Assembly: GCA_902517895.1 (NCBI GenBank)
Contig: CABYEA010000012.1
Coordinates: 1-36,080 of the forward strand
Length of the DNA: 36,080 nt
DNA from: an uncultured Bacteroidota bacterium
Lineage (GTDB): Bacteria > Bacteroidota > Bacteroidia > Flavobacteriales > Flavobacteriaceae
Direction: 5' to 3'
The notes under the pieces are model-generated. The model saw nothing but the letters and a program-made list of their open reading frames with translations, ran no database searches and was not told the DNA's origin. This document shows positions 7,912 through 17,518 of this stretch, piece by piece. Position 1 is the first letter of the stretch; every line of letters begins with the position of its first letter. The position numbers were made by a program, and so were the translations under genes.

Positions 7912-9075
7912 ATGAATTATTTTACAAAAGAACATGAAATGTTCAGAGAAAGTCTTAGAGATTTCCTAAACAAAGAGGTAAAGGGAAATATTAATAAATG
8001 GGAGTCTGAGCAAAAAATTCCTAAGGACATTTGGAAAAAAATGGGCGAACAAGGTTTTTTGGGTTTGAGTTATCCTGAAAAGTATGGTGGTTTTGAGCTG
8101 GATTTCTTTTTTGAAGTAATCTTATTTGAAGAAATGTCAAAAATGAACTCCGGAGGTTTTGTTATTACACAACAAGTAGTACAGTCCATGTCCTCTCCTT
8201 ATATTTTAAAATATGGAAGTGAATTTTTAAAAGAAAAGTATCTGCCTGGAATTATTTCTGGAGATTTAATTGGCTGTATTGGGATAACTGAGCCCGATGC
8301 AGGATCAGACGTAAAAAACATTAAAACAAGGGCCGAAGATAAAGGAGATCATTATGTGTTAAATGGATCAAAAACATACATAACAAATGGAGTTTACGGG
8401 GACTTTGCTGTGACTGTTTGTAAGACCAATCCGAGTCCCGGCACTAAAGGAATAAGTCTTATAGTGGTAGACCTTAATTCTGACGGTATAAATAGGACTA
8501 AAATTGATAAACTTGGCTGGCATGCATCTGACACTGCTGAAATTAGCTTTGATAATGTTAAAGTTCCAAAAGAGAATTTAATAGGTGAAGAAGGCAAGGG
8601 TTTTTATTACTTAATGAATGGTCTTCAACTAGAGAGACTAATTTTTGTTCCAAGCTGCATTGGAGCAATGGAGTTAGCAATCTCTGAATCTATTAAGTAT
8701 ATGAAAGAAAGGAAATCATTTGGTCAAACAATCGATAAATTTCAAGTTTTGAGGCACAAAATAGCAACTTTATCTTCTCAAATTGAATCGGTAAAAGTAT
8801 TTGGATACTATTGTTGTGATTTATACAATAAAAAGATTTATGATGTTAAACTTTGTTCGATGGCAAAGTTATTAGTTACGGAATTACATGAAAAAGTTGC
8901 AACAGAATGTCTTCAGTTTTTCGGCGGAAATGGATTCAGCGAAGAATATCCATTAGCTAGAATGTATAGGGATTGTAGGGTTGGCACAATCGGTGCTGGG
9001 ACCTCTGAGATAATGAGAGAAATTATAGCAAAAGTTATTTTAGAAGAAACAAAATATAAGGAAACAAAGTCTTAA
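7912..9075 (+). CDS. Acyl-CoA dehydrogenase, isovaleryl/long-chain type
   Basis: 387 residues. FAD acyl-CoA dehydrogenase signatures: [14 protein letters not shown] near 122-135, G-S-K-T-Y-I-T-N-G near 150, R-K-S-F-G-Q-T-I near 266 and the C-terminal G-A-G-T-S-E-I-M. In medium- and short-chain enzymes the catalytic Glu lies in Y-E-G-T-S; here that position is Ala. Instead Glu241 in L-Q-L-E-R-L matches the helix-G Glu used by isovaleryl-CoA and long-chain dehydrogenases. This supports a LiuA (isovaleryl-CoA) or citronellyl-CoA type reaction, consistent with the nearby carboxyltransferase and hydratase. Last gene of the operon; its stop interleaves by 4 bases with that of metG. Confidence 0.88.
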   Translation: MNYFTKEHEMFRESLRDFLNKEVKGNINKWESEQKIPKDIWKKMGEQGFLGLSYPEKYGGFELDFFFEVILFEEMSKMNSGGFVITQQVVQSMSSPYILKYGSEFLKEKYLPGIISGDLIGCIGITEPDAGSDVKNIKTRAEDKGDHYVLNGSKTYITNGVYGDFAVTVCKTNPSPGTKGISLIVVDLNSDGINRTKIDKLGWHASDTAEISFDNVKVPKENLIGEEGKGFYYLMNGLQLERLIFVPSCIGAMELAISESIKYMKERKSFGQTIDKFQVLRHKIATLSSQIESVKVFGYYCCDLYNKKIYDVKLCSMAKLLVTELHEKVATECLQFFGGNGFSEEYPLARMYRDCRVGTIGAGTSEIMREIIAKVILEETKYKETKS

Positions 9076-10763
9076 TTATTTTTATTTAACTTATCAATTT
9101 GTTTTTGAATCTCTGAATCTTCAATTCTACTAAATAGTAACTCAGGTTCGTTAATTTTAAGATTATCAGATATCAAAAAATCATTATTCTTTAAATTATA
9201 CCAAGACCATTTCATTTCGTGATTATAAGATTGTAATATACTTTTAATTTTTTTTGAAGTAAAAGGTAAAAATGGTTCTGAAACAATACCTAGAACAGAT
9301 GAAATATGTATTGATAGGAATATTATCGTCTTAACCCTTTCAGGATCATCTTTAATTATCTTCCAAGGCTCTTCTTCTGCTAAATATTTATTACCGATTC
9401 TAGCAATATTCATAAATTCAGAGCAAGCATCTCTAAATTTAAAATTGTTTAAATGTGACTCAACATTAATTATTGATTGATTAACTAATTTTATTACCAA
9501 TTTATCTGCATCAAATAATTCATTTTTTATTGGAATTATAGATTGATAATATTTTTTTGTCAATACAACCACACGGTTTATAAAGTTTCCTAAAATTGAA
9601 ACTAACTCCCCATTATTTCTGTTTTGAAAATCTTTCCAAGTAAAGTCATTATCTTTATTTTCAGGGGCATTTATTGTCAAAACATATCTTAAAACATCCT
9701 GTTTGTCAGGAAAATCTTTTAAATATTCGGGTAGCCACACAGCCCAATTTTTTGAAGTTGAAATTTTAGAACCTTCTAAATTCAAAAACTCATTTGCTGG
9801 GACATTTTTTGGGACAATAAAATCACCATGTGCTTTTAACATAGATGGAAATATTATGCAATGAAATACTATATTATCTTTTCCGATAAAATGAATTAAC
9901 TGAGTTTTGTTGTCTTTCCAATATTTTTTCCAGTCCTTTTTATTTTCATGTGCCCATTCTTTTGTTGAAGAAATATAACCAATTGGTGCATCGAACCAAA
10001 CATATAATACTTTTCCATCTGCTCCTTTAACTGGTACAGGGACACCCCAATCCAAATCTCTAGTAACTGCTCTTGGTTTTAAACCGTCATCAAGCCATGA
10101 TTTACATTGACCATATACATTTGATTTCCAACAATCTTTGTTTTCTTTTAAAATCCATTGCTCTAAAAATCCTTGATACTCATCAAGTTTTAAATACCAG
10201 TGTTTTGTTGATTTTAGGGAGGGTTTATTTCCTGTAATCGAAGATCTAGGGTTAATTAAATCTCTTGGATTATGGCTAGTACCACAGTTTTCACATTGAT
10301 CCCCATAGGATTCTTCAAAACCACATTTTGGACAGGTACCAATTATAAATCTATCAGGTAAAAATTGCCCTTCCTCTTCATCATAAAATTGTTCTGATGT
10401 TATCTCTTCAAAAGAACCATTTTCAAATAATTTTAAAAAAAAATCAGATGCTGTTTGGTGGTGTATTTTTGATGAAGTTCTAGAATAATTATCAAATGAA
10501 ATTCCAAATTCAGAAAAAGATTGCTTTATATTTTGGTGATATCTATCGACAATTTCCTGGGGTGATTTATTTTCTTTTTTGGCTTTGATAGTTATAGGAA
10601 CACCATGTTCATCACTACCACAAATGTAAACAACATCGTTTCCGGTCATTCTTAAAAATCTTGCATAAATATCTGCAGGAATATAAACACCAGCCAAATG
10701 ACCAATATGAATTGGACCATTGGTGTAAGGAAGTGCTGCAGTAATGGTATAAGTTTTACTCAA
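9072..10763 (-). CDS. metG: Methionyl-tRNA synthetase, lacking the C-terminal tRNA-binding domain
   Basis: 563 residues. Class I motif H-I-G-H near residue 17 (P-I-H-I-G-H-L-A-G), the four-Cys zinc knuckle C-P-K-C and C-E-N-C near 142-161, the W-F-D-A-P motif, and the KMSKS-equivalent K-I-S-T-S near 333. The anticodon-binding helical domain follows and ends near residue 550. Many bacterial MetG proteins, including those of Flavobacteria as I recall them (about 690 residues), carry an EMAPII/Trbp111-like OB-fold at the C-terminus; this one stops in the linker (I-D-K-L-N-K-N-N). The missing part cannot lie downstream, since the convergent acyl-CoA dehydrogenase gene begins there at once. Catalytic core looks intact. 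Confidence 0.95.
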   Translation of the reverse strand: MSKTYTITAALPYTNGPIHIGHLAGVYIPADIYARFLRMTGNDVVYICGSDEHGVPITIKAKKENKSPQEIVDRYHQNIKQSFSEFGISFDNYSRTSSKIHHQTASDFFLKLFENGSFEEITSEQFYDEEEGQFLPDRFIIGTCPKCGFEESYGDQCENCGTSHNPRDLINPRSSITGNKPSLKSTKHWYLKLDEYQGFLEQWILKENKDCWKSNVYGQCKSWLDDGLKPRAVTRDLDWGVPVPVKGADGKVLYVWFDAPIGYISSTKEWAHENKKDWKKYWKDNKTQLIHFIGKDNIVFHCIIFPSMLKAHGDFIVPKNVPANEFLNLEGSKISTSKNWAVWLPEYLKDFPDKQDVLRYVLTINAPENKDNDFTWKDFQNRNNGELVSILGNFINRVVVLTKKYYQSIIPIKNELFDADKLVIKLVNQSIINVESHLNNFKFRDACSEFMNIARIGNKYLAEEEPWKIIKDDPERVKTIIFLSIHISSVLGIVSEPFLPFTSKKIKSILQSYNHEMKWSWYNLKNNDFLISDNLKINEPELLFSRIEDSEIQKQIDKLNKNN

Positions 10764-10851
10764 GAATATTTTTTATATTAGTAAAAGTAATCATTTATGA
10801 TTATAAATATGAAGTAAAATATAACTTCTTATTAATTTTAAAAGTGGTATT

Positions 10852-11853
10852 ATGAAGTTAAAATTCGGTCTAATTTTCTTAATACTATCTTTGAGTTTTA
10901 CCTTTAAATTATCATCACAAACTAGCATAAATAATAAATTGATAAAACCCGAATATTTAAATAAAGGAGACACAGTAGCTATTATAGCGCCTTCAGGGGT
11001 TTTAAAGAATTATGATAATTATATTCATAAGGCCAAAGATTTATTAAAAAACTGGGAGTTAAATGTAATTGTAGGAAAAAATGTTTTTAATAACGCAGGA
11101 CATTTTTCTGGGACTGACCAAGAAAGAACTCTAGATTTTCAAATGGCACTTGATGACGAATCTGTTAAAGCAATTTGGTGTGCAAGAGGGGGTTATGGAG
11201 CTATGAGGGTTATTGATAATTTGAACTTTGAAAAATTTAAGCAAAATCCGAAATGGATAGTTGGATACTCTGATATTACGGCCATTCATAGTGATTTACA
11301 CGTTGAGAATAGTGAATCAATTCATGCAATTATGTGTAAAAGCTTAAACGAATTAGACATTTATAACGATGAGTCTATATTATTGCTGAAAAAAACTCTA
11401 TTTGGAGAAAAATTATCCTATCAGATAAGAGGAAACTCATACAATATAGAAGGTGACACAAAAGGACAACTAGTAGGCGGTAACCTAACACTTCTTCATT
11501 GCCTTCTTGGGTCAAAATCATCAATAAATACTGATGGAAAAATTTTATTCATTGAAGACCTAGGAGAATATTTATATCATATTGACAGGATGCTTTATTC
11601 GCTAAAAAGAGCTGGGTATTTTGATAATTTAAAAGGTATAATTATTGGGGATTTTACAGACTTAAGGACAAACACAACTCCATTTGGAAGAAACTTAAAT
11701 GAATTGATTTTAGAAATTGTAAGTGACTATAATATTCCTGTTGCATTTGATTTTCCTGCTGGTCATGGAGAACAAAATTTTCCGATGATTTTTGGTAGAG
11801 AGATAGAGTTTAGTGTTAAAAAGGAAGGAAGTAGTATTATTTTTTCAGATTAA
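10852..11853 (+). CDS. LD-carboxypeptidase, peptidase family S66, exported
   Basis: 333 residues with a signal peptide (hydrophobic core ending around F-K-L-S-S-Q), so periplasmic. S66 (LdcA/MccF) motifs: G-D-T-V-A-I-I-A-P-S near residue 40, A-R-G-G-Y-G-A-M-R near 110, nucleophile Ser140 in G-Y-S-D-I-T, the Glu in F-I-E-D-L-G-E-Y and the catalytic His in P-A-G-H-G-E-Q-N. LdcA removes the terminal D-Ala from tetrapeptides during murein recycling and is cytoplasmic in E. coli; Bacteroidetes homologues with signal peptides are known. Divergent from metG over 88 bases; stop interleaved by 4 bases with mfd. Confidence 0.9.
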   Translation: MKLKFGLIFLILSLSFTFKLSSQTSINNKLIKPEYLNKGDTVAIIAPSGVLKNYDNYIHKAKDLLKNWELNVIVGKNVFNNAGHFSGTDQERTLDFQMALDDESVKAIWCARGGYGAMRVIDNLNFEKFKQNPKWIVGYSDITAIHSDLHVENSESIHAIMCKSLNELDIYNDESILLLKKTLFGEKLSYQIRGNSYNIEGDTKGQLVGGNLTLLHCLLGSKSSINTDGKILFIEDLGEYLYHIDRMLYSLKRAGYFDNLKGIIIGDFTDLRTNTTPFGRNLNELILEIVSDYNIPVAFDFPAGHGEQNFPMIFGREIEFSVKKEGSSIIFSD

Positions 11854-14800
11854 GTATTAATGTCATCTAATACTTTAATTGCCTTTGATACTGAATCAAT
11901 ATTTTTAATTTTAACTATAAATCTATCACCGTCCGCTGATTTTTTCTGAGAAAAAAAAATCGAATTTGGATTTGAGTTAGAATAGTCAAATAATTTATCA
12001 AGCTTTTTCTTTTGTTCATCTGAATCCAAATTCATCATATAGGAAATTAGAATATTTTTTTTCAACACAATTTTATCAAACCCTAATACTGCAGCAATCC
12101 ATCTCAACTCTAGACTATTAAGTAATTCAACTACTATATTTGGTAAAGTTCCAAACCTATCAGTTAATTCTAATTTAAATGAGTTTAATTCGTGTAATTC
12201 ACAAATCTTATTTAATTGAGTATAAAGTTTAAGTCTCTCAGTACTTGAGTTAATATAGTTGTTTGGAAACATCAATTCAAGATCTGTTTCAAAAACTAAA
12301 TTTACTTTTTTGGAAAATTTATGTTTTTCTAAATCAAGATTTTTAAAATTATCTTCTTTTAATTCATTTATTGCTTCGTCAAGTATTTTTTGATATGTTT
12401 CAAAACCCATTTCATTGATAAATCCACTTTGTTCACCACCTAACAAATCACCGGCACCACGTATTTCTAAGTCCTTCATTGCGATATTAAAACCACTACC
12501 TAGTTCGGAATAATAATCAAGTGCAGTAATTCTTTTTTTTGCCTCATCTGTCATCTTGGAATATTCTGGGGTTATCAAATAACAAAAGGCCTTTTTATTA
12601 CTTCTTCCAACTCGCCCTCTCATTTGATGTAAATCGCTTATTCCAAAATTGTTCGCATTATTTATAAATATAGTATTCGCATTTGGTACATCAAGACCAC
12701 TTTCAATAATAGTAGTACTTACAAGCACATCAAATTGTCTGTTTATGAATTTTATCATTAATGATTCTAATGTTTTTCCGTTTAATCTTCCATGAGCTAC
12801 TGCTATACGAGCTTCAGGTATTAAATTTTGAATAAGACTTGATATCTCTTCTATATTTTGAATTTTATTATTCACAAAAAAAACTTGCCCACCTCTGTCT
12901 ATCTCATATCTTATTGATTGAGAAATAATATTTGAATCAAATCTTATCACAGATGTCTCAATTGGATATCTATTTGGTGGTGGGGTTGTAATTAAAGATA
13001 AATCTCTAGCAGCCATTAAGCTAAATTGAAGCGTTCTTGGAATAGGTGTAGCTGAGAGGGTTAATATATCAACATTTTTTCGAATTGATTTTAGCTTGTC
13101 CTTAACAGCAACACCAAACTTTTGTTCTTCATCAATAATCAATAAACCTAAATCTTTGTACTTAAGCTTATCATTAACAAGTTGATGTGTTCCAATAATA
13201 ATATCAATCTTACCCTCATTTAACTTTTCGATTATTATTGATTTTTCTTTATTAGTTTTGAATCTATTCAGGTAATCAACTGATACGGGTAATTCTTCTA
13301 GTCTAGACGAAAAAGTCTTAAAATGCTGGAAGGCTAAAATAGTTGTAGGAACTAATACTGCCACTTGCTTGTTGTTATCAACAGCTTTAAATGCCGCTCT
13401 AATTGCTAATTCAGTTTTTCCAAATCCTACATCTCCGCACACTAACCTGTCCATTGGTTGTTCACTTTCCATGTCATTCTTGATTTCTTGAGTAACCTTA
13501 AGCTGATCTTCTGTATCCTCATAAATAAATGAGGCTTCAAGCTCATTTTGTAAATAGCTGTCTTTATCGTATTTAAATCCTTTTTTTTGTTTTCTTTCTG
13601 CGTAAACTTTGATTAAATCATATGCTATTTTTTTTACGTTTTTCTTGGTTTTTTGTTTTAACAAAGCCCATGCTTTACTTCCTAATTTATATAATCTCGG
13701 GACCTTTCCATCCTTACCATTATATTTTGAAATCTTGTGAATAGCGTGAACACTTAGGAATAAAACATCTCTTTCACCATAAATAATTTTTATTGACTCT
13801 TGCATTTTTCCGTCAATTTCAATCTGTTGTAGGCCGCCAAATTTTCCAATGCCGTGATCAATATGGGTAACATAGTCTCCTTTACTAAGATTATTTAATT
13901 GCTTTAAAGCAATAGATAGTTTATTATTAAATCTTTTTCTAAACTTAAACTTATGGTATCTTTCAAAAATCTGATGATCCGTATAATAGATAATCTTAAT
14001 GTCCGAATCAATAAATCCAGCCGATAACGGAAGAATTACAGGCTCAACAATACCATCATTATCTAAATCTTCAAAGATTTGTCTCAATCTATTTTTTTGT
14101 TGATTATTTGTACAACACAGATTTAATTTATAACCTTCTTTTATCTTTTTAATAATATTTTCAAAGAGAAGATTAAAACTTTTATTGAATGAAGGTTGAG
14201 GTTGAATGTTTATCTTGAAATCAACTTTGGAGCTAATAGAATTGAATTCAATAATTTTAAAATTTTTAAGTTTTTGATTTACTAAATCTAAGTTAACGTA
14301 TAAATTCTCCGGACTTACAAATTCGTGTCTATTTGAACAATTTTCATAATTTACTTTTGCTGAATCTATTATTTTTTCAAGTTGAGAATTAAATGATTTT
14401 AAACACTGAAAAAATACGGTTGTTTCATTAAAAAGAATTTCAAATATATTTTGAATATTCTTTGATTCATTTGAGACCTGAATATTAGAAATTATTTTGA
14501 CTGATTTATGATTCTGATCTGACATTTGAGATTCAATGTCAAATGAACGAATTCTTGAGATTTCATCTCCAAAAAATTCGATTCTAAATGGCGTTTGGCT
14601 CGAATAAGGAAAAATATCTAATATACCTCCTCTAACAGCAAACTCACCTGGCTCAACTACAAAATCATGCCTTCTAAATTCCAACTCAAATAATTGTTCA
14701 TTTAGTTTATCAAAAGAAATATTTTGATTCAATTTTAGATTAATCGAATTTTTTTTAATCTCCTTCTTGTTTATCTGATTAACTGCAATTGCATTAACAT

Positions 14801-15188
14801 GAGTTACTATTATTGAATTTTTATTTTTTGAAAAATTTAGATGTTCAATTACCTCAGTTCTTTGTAGCAGATTATAGTTGTTAAGGTCTTTATTAGAGTA
14901 TGATTCCTTTGTTACTTCTGGAAAGTAAAAAATTTTCTTTTCAGGATTCAGAGTTTCTATATCGTTTAAAAAATATAAGGAATCTTCTTTGTTATTAAAA
15001 ACAAATAAAGATGGTTTTAAAGACTTTTTTATAATTGCAGAACAATAAAAAGATAAAGAAGAACCCAATAAACCTTTTATCTTAATTATTTGGTTTTGGG
15101 CAATAAAATTCCAGAGTCTTTGCAAAATTAAAGACTCTTCAAAATTTGTGAAAAAACTTTTATTTGTCACCAAATAAATTTTGGGCAA
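11850..15188 (-). CDS. mfd: Transcription-repair coupling factor Mfd
   Basis: Up to 1112 residues, family-typical. Order of domains: UvrB-homology (about 10-340), RNA-polymerase-interacting CarD-like domain (about 420-500, G-D-Y-V-T-H-I-D-H-G-I-G-K-F), translocase with Walker A G-D-V-G-F-G-K-T-E near 583, D-E-E-Q box, S-A-T-P-I-P-R-T-L, E-S-G-L-D-V-P and R-G-R-V-G-R-S, then the C-terminal TRCF domain. It displaces RNA polymerase stalled at DNA lesions and recruits UvrA. No ATG occurs in the first 200 codons. The outermost TTG (15188) forms the last three bases of a TATATTTG promoter-like box, so TTG at 15173 or GTG at 15170 may be the true start. Confidence 0.95.
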   Translation of the reverse strand: MPKIYLVTNKSFFTNFEESLILQRLWNFIAQNQIIKIKGLLGSSLSFYCSAIIKKSLKPSLFVFNNKEDSLYFLNDIETLNPEKKIFYFPEVTKESYSNKDLNNYNLLQRTEVIEHLNFSKNKNSIIVTHVNAIAVNQINKKEIKKNSINLKLNQNISFDKLNEQLFELEFRRHDFVVEPGEFAVRGGILDIFPYSSQTPFRIEFFGDEISRIRSFDIESQMSDQNHKSVKIISNIQVSNESKNIQNIFEILFNETTVFFQCLKSFNSQLEKIIDSAKVNYENCSNRHEFVSPENLYVNLDLVNQKLKNFKIIEFNSISSKVDFKINIQPQPSFNKSFNLLFENIIKKIKEGYKLNLCCTNNQQKNRLRQIFEDLDNDGIVEPVILPLSAGFIDSDIKIIYYTDHQIFERYHKFKFRKRFNNKLSIALKQLNNLSKGDYVTHIDHGIGKFGGLQQIEIDGKMQESIKIIYGERDVLFLSVHAIHKISKYNGKDGKVPRLYKLGSKAWALLKQKTKKNVKKIAYDLIKVYAERKQKKGFKYDKDSYLQNELEASFIYEDTEDQLKVTQEIKNDMESEQPMDRLVCGDVGFGKTELAIRAAFKAVDNNKQVAVLVPTTILAFQHFKTFSSRLEELPVSVDYLNRFKTNKEKSIIIEKLNEGKIDIIIGTHQLVNDKLKYKDLGLLIIDEEQKFGVAVKDKLKSIRKNVDILTLSATPIPRTLQFSLMAARDLSLITTPPPNRYPIETSVIRFDSNIISQSIRYEIDRGGQVFFVNNKIQNIEEISSLIQNLIPEARIAVAHGRLNGKTLESLMIKFINRQFDVLVSTTIIESGLDVPNANTIFINNANNFGISDLHQMRGRVGRSNKKAFCYLITPEYSKMTDEAKKRITALDYYSELGSGFNIAMKDLEIRGAGDLLGGEQSGFINEMGFETYQKILDEAINELKEDNFKNLDLEKHKFSKKVNLVFETDLELMFPNNYINSSTERLKLYTQLNKICELHELNSFKLELTDRFGTLPNIVVELLNSLELRWIAAVLGFDKIVLKKNILISYMMNLDSDEQKKKLDKLFDYSNSNPNSIFFSQKKSADGDRFIVKIKNIDSVSKAIKVLDDINT

Positions 15189-15193
15189 ATATA
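15186..15193 (-). promoter_or_regulatory. Possible -7 box (TATATTTG) for mfd
   Basis: Reads TATATTTG on the minus strand and fits the Bacteroidetes TAnnTTTG consensus. Its last three bases are the outermost in-frame TTG of mfd. If active, transcription would begin near 15180 and translation would be nearly leaderless from a start further in. No clear -33 element seen. Confidence 0.35.
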
Positions 15194-15255
15194 TTAGAAT
15201 TCAACATATTATTGATATTTTTTTTTCTTGAAAATAAAATAATTACATTGAGGAT

Positions 15256-15729
15256 ATGAAAATTAAAATTAGAAATGCTGTCAAGGAAGACATGAAACAA
15301 GTTCATAACTTAATAGTTGAATTGGCAATTTTTGAAAAGGAAACCGATGAAGTTGAAATTGATGAAAAAGATCTTCAAAAAATGGGTTTTGAATATGAAA
15401 ATCCACTGTTTCATTGTTTTGTTGCCGAGGTTGATAATAAAATTGTTGGTGGAGCAATAATTTATAATAGATTTTCAACATGGAAAGGAAAGACTCTACA
15501 TTTAGAAGATCTTGTAGTTACTAAAAAAATGCGTGGTCAAGGAATAGGCAGTAAACTTTTAGATAAAGTAATTTTACATGGTAAAGAATCGGGAGCCAAA
15601 AGAATTTCTTGGAATGTTATAGACTGGAATATAAACGCGATTGAATTTTATAAAAATAGAGGGGCTGAAATTGTTGAAGGATGGAGTATTATTCATCTAT
15701 CAGGAAAAAATCTTGAAAATTATGTTTAG
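15256..15729 (+). CDS. GNAT-family N-acetyltransferase
   Basis: 157 residues, ATG at 15256. GNAT features: N-terminal I-K-I-R-N-A-V-K-E-D-M, motif D (H-L-E-D-L-V-V), the acetyl-CoA pyrophosphate loop R-G-Q-G-I-G-S-K-L-L near residues 95-104, and the C-terminal N-x-x-A-I-E-F-Y-K-N-R-G-A. The early stretch I-V-E-L-A-x-F-E-K and the W-N-V-I-D-W-N-I-N-A segment resemble the diamine (spermidine/spermine) acetyltransferase branch, but the acceptor cannot be assigned. A GAGG lies directly upstream of the start, unusual in this window. Convergent with the ArsC-like gene, with 4-base interleaved stops. Confidence 0.85.
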   Translation: MKIKIRNAVKEDMKQVHNLIVELAIFEKETDEVEIDEKDLQKMGFEYENPLFHCFVAEVDNKIVGGAIIYNRFSTWKGKTLHLEDLVVTKKMRGQGIGSKLLDKVILHGKESGAKRISWNVIDWNINAIEFYKNRGAEIVEGWSIIHLSGKNLENYV

Positions 15730-16145
15730 AAGTTTTTTTGCTTAAAATCGATACAGAAATCCTTTATTTCACCCCTACATTTGACATACTTTATTATTTT
15801 CTCATCCTCATCTTCAATTTTTGTAGCTGACGGATCAAGAAAATTTTTATGAATTCTTACAGCGTTTTTTGAAGGAATATATGGGCAAGTTTCATTGGCA
15901 TGATCACAAACAGTTATAATATAATCAAATTCAATCGACATATATTCATCAATCAAATTTGACGAGTTACTTGAAATATCAATACCATCCATTTTCATTA
16001 CTGAAACAGCATAGGGATTGAGACCATGTTTTTCTATTCCAGCGCTATAAATATTCGCTTGTTTAAACAATAGTTTTCTGAGATAGCCATGAGCTATTTG
16101 ACTTCTACATGAATTACCTGTACACAATACGAGAATATTTTTCAT
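15726..16145 (-). CDS. Thioredoxin-type arsenate reductase / LMW phosphatase fold
   Basis: 139 residues of the low-molecular-weight tyrosine-phosphatase fold. The P-loop C-T-G-N-S-C-R-S starts at Cys8. A second cysteine pair, C-D-H-A-N-E-T-C-P, lies near residues 79-86 and matches the redox relay Cys82/Cys89 of S. aureus ArsC, which favours arsenate reductase over a plain phosphatase. It reduces arsenate to arsenite with thioredoxin. No ars transporter or ArsR repressor is adjacent. It abuts mgtE with no spacer bases, so it is the last gene of the minus-strand run serS-rsmA-mgtE. Confidence 0.8.
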   Translation of the reverse strand: MKNILVLCTGNSCRSQIAHGYLRKLLFKQANIYSAGIEKHGLNPYAVSVMKMDGIDISSNSSNLIDEYMSIEFDYIITVCDHANETCPYIPSKNAVRIHKNFLDPSATKIEDEDEKIIKYVKCRGEIKDFCIDFKQKNF

Positions 16146-17516
16146 CTAGATTTGAAGAATAAGTTTGGCTACCATAAAGTAAATCAAAATACCAAATATA
16201 TCATTGCTTGTGGTTATGAAAGGACCAGTAGCAATTGCCGGGTCTATACCTCTTTTATTTAAAAATAGTGGAATAAAAGTTCCTATAATACCAGCAACAA
16301 TAACAACTGCCACCAATGCGATTGATAAAGCTAAAGCAATATCTATCTCACCTTGCCAAAAATAAATAATAAGGAATAGCAATCCAGCTAAAATTACCCC
16401 GTTGAGAATCGATAATAGAGTTTCTTTAAATAATCTATTATTAATACTGCCCTTTATTTCATCATTTGCCAATCCCTGAACAATTATTGCGCTTGATTGT
16501 ACACCAACATTTCCAGCCATGGCCGCAATAAGGGGAGTAAAATAAAATAATATCTTATACTGAAGTAAAATTTCATCAAATCCACCCATTACAAAAGCAG
16601 CACCAATACCTCCAATCAGACCAAAAATTAACCATGGAAGTCTAGCTCGAGTCAATGCAAAAATTGAATCATCCACATCTACATCTTGTAAAATACCAGC
16701 AGCTAATTGGTAATCCTCTTCAGCTTCTTCTTTTATTAAATCTACTATATCATCAATAGTAATTCTTCCTAATAATTTCTTTTTTTTATTTACAACCGGA
16801 ATTGCGCCAAGATCATACTTTTGCATCGTGCTAGCAACTGATTCGGCGGTATCAGTATCAAATACATGATCAACATTTTTTTTGTAAATGGACTTAATTT
16901 TTGTTTTTGGATCAGCGACCAGTAAATCTTTCAATGATAAACGACCTAAAAGAATATCGTCATTGTCTACCACATAAACCGAATGAACCCTAGTAACCTC
17001 AGAAGCTTGAGTTCTCATTTCTTTTACGCATCTAGTTACTGACCAATTTTCATTTACTTTAATAAGTTCTTTCGCCATCAGACCACCAGCTGAATCTTCA
17101 TCGTATTTAAGTAATTCTTTTATATCTGCCTTGTGTTCAGCATCTGATATTTTGGATATAACTTCCTTCTGTTTTTCTTCTGGAAGCTCTGAAATAATAT
17201 CAGTAGCATCATCAGAGTCTAATTCTTCAACTTCCTCTGCAATTTCTTGTATAGATAAGTTTTTAAGAATATTTTCACGGTAATCATCATCCAATTCCAT
17301 AAGAACATCAGATGTCTTTTCCGAATCTAATAATTTGATAATATAAGTAGCATCATCAGAATTTAGTTCTTCAAGAATCTCAGCTATATCGGCATGGTGG
17401 TAATTAGAAAAAATTTTTACAATAGATTTTTCATCTGATAATTTAACCAACTCTAAAGTTTCAGAAATTAACTCATCTGTCAGAGCGAATTTTGTATGTT
17501 TTTCATTTTTTTTCAA
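16146..17516 (-). CDS. mgtE: Magnesium transporter MgtE
   Basis: 456 residues. N-terminal acidic MgtE_N superhelix (about 25-135, repeats of L-x-x-D-D-A-T-x-I-I), two CBS domains (about 140-265; V-x-S-V-Y-V-V-D-x-D and G-A-I-P-V-V-N-K), then five transmembrane helices from about 290. The signature P-L-I-A-A-M-A-G-N-V-G-V-Q near residues 332-344 and the last-helix T-T-S-N-D-I-F-G match MgtE pore residues. It is a homodimeric Mg2+ channel of the inner membrane, gated by Mg2+ binding to the cytosolic part. Two bases separate it from rsmA. Confidence 0.95.
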   Translation of the reverse strand: MKKNEKHTKFALTDELISETLELVKLSDEKSIVKIFSNYHHADIAEILEELNSDDATYIIKLLDSEKTSDVLMELDDDYRENILKNLSIQEIAEEVEELDSDDATDIISELPEEKQKEVISKISDAEHKADIKELLKYDEDSAGGLMAKELIKVNENWSVTRCVKEMRTQASEVTRVHSVYVVDNDDILLGRLSLKDLLVADPKTKIKSIYKKNVDHVFDTDTAESVASTMQKYDLGAIPVVNKKKKLLGRITIDDIVDLIKEEAEEDYQLAAGILQDVDVDDSIFALTRARLPWLIFGLIGGIGAAFVMGGFDEILLQYKILFYFTPLIAAMAGNVGVQSSAIIVQGLANDEIKGSINNRLFKETLLSILNGVILAGLLFLIIYFWQGEIDIALALSIALVAVVIVAGIIGTFIPLFLNKRGIDPAIATGPFITTSNDIFGILIYFMVAKLILQI

Positions 17517-17518
17517 CT

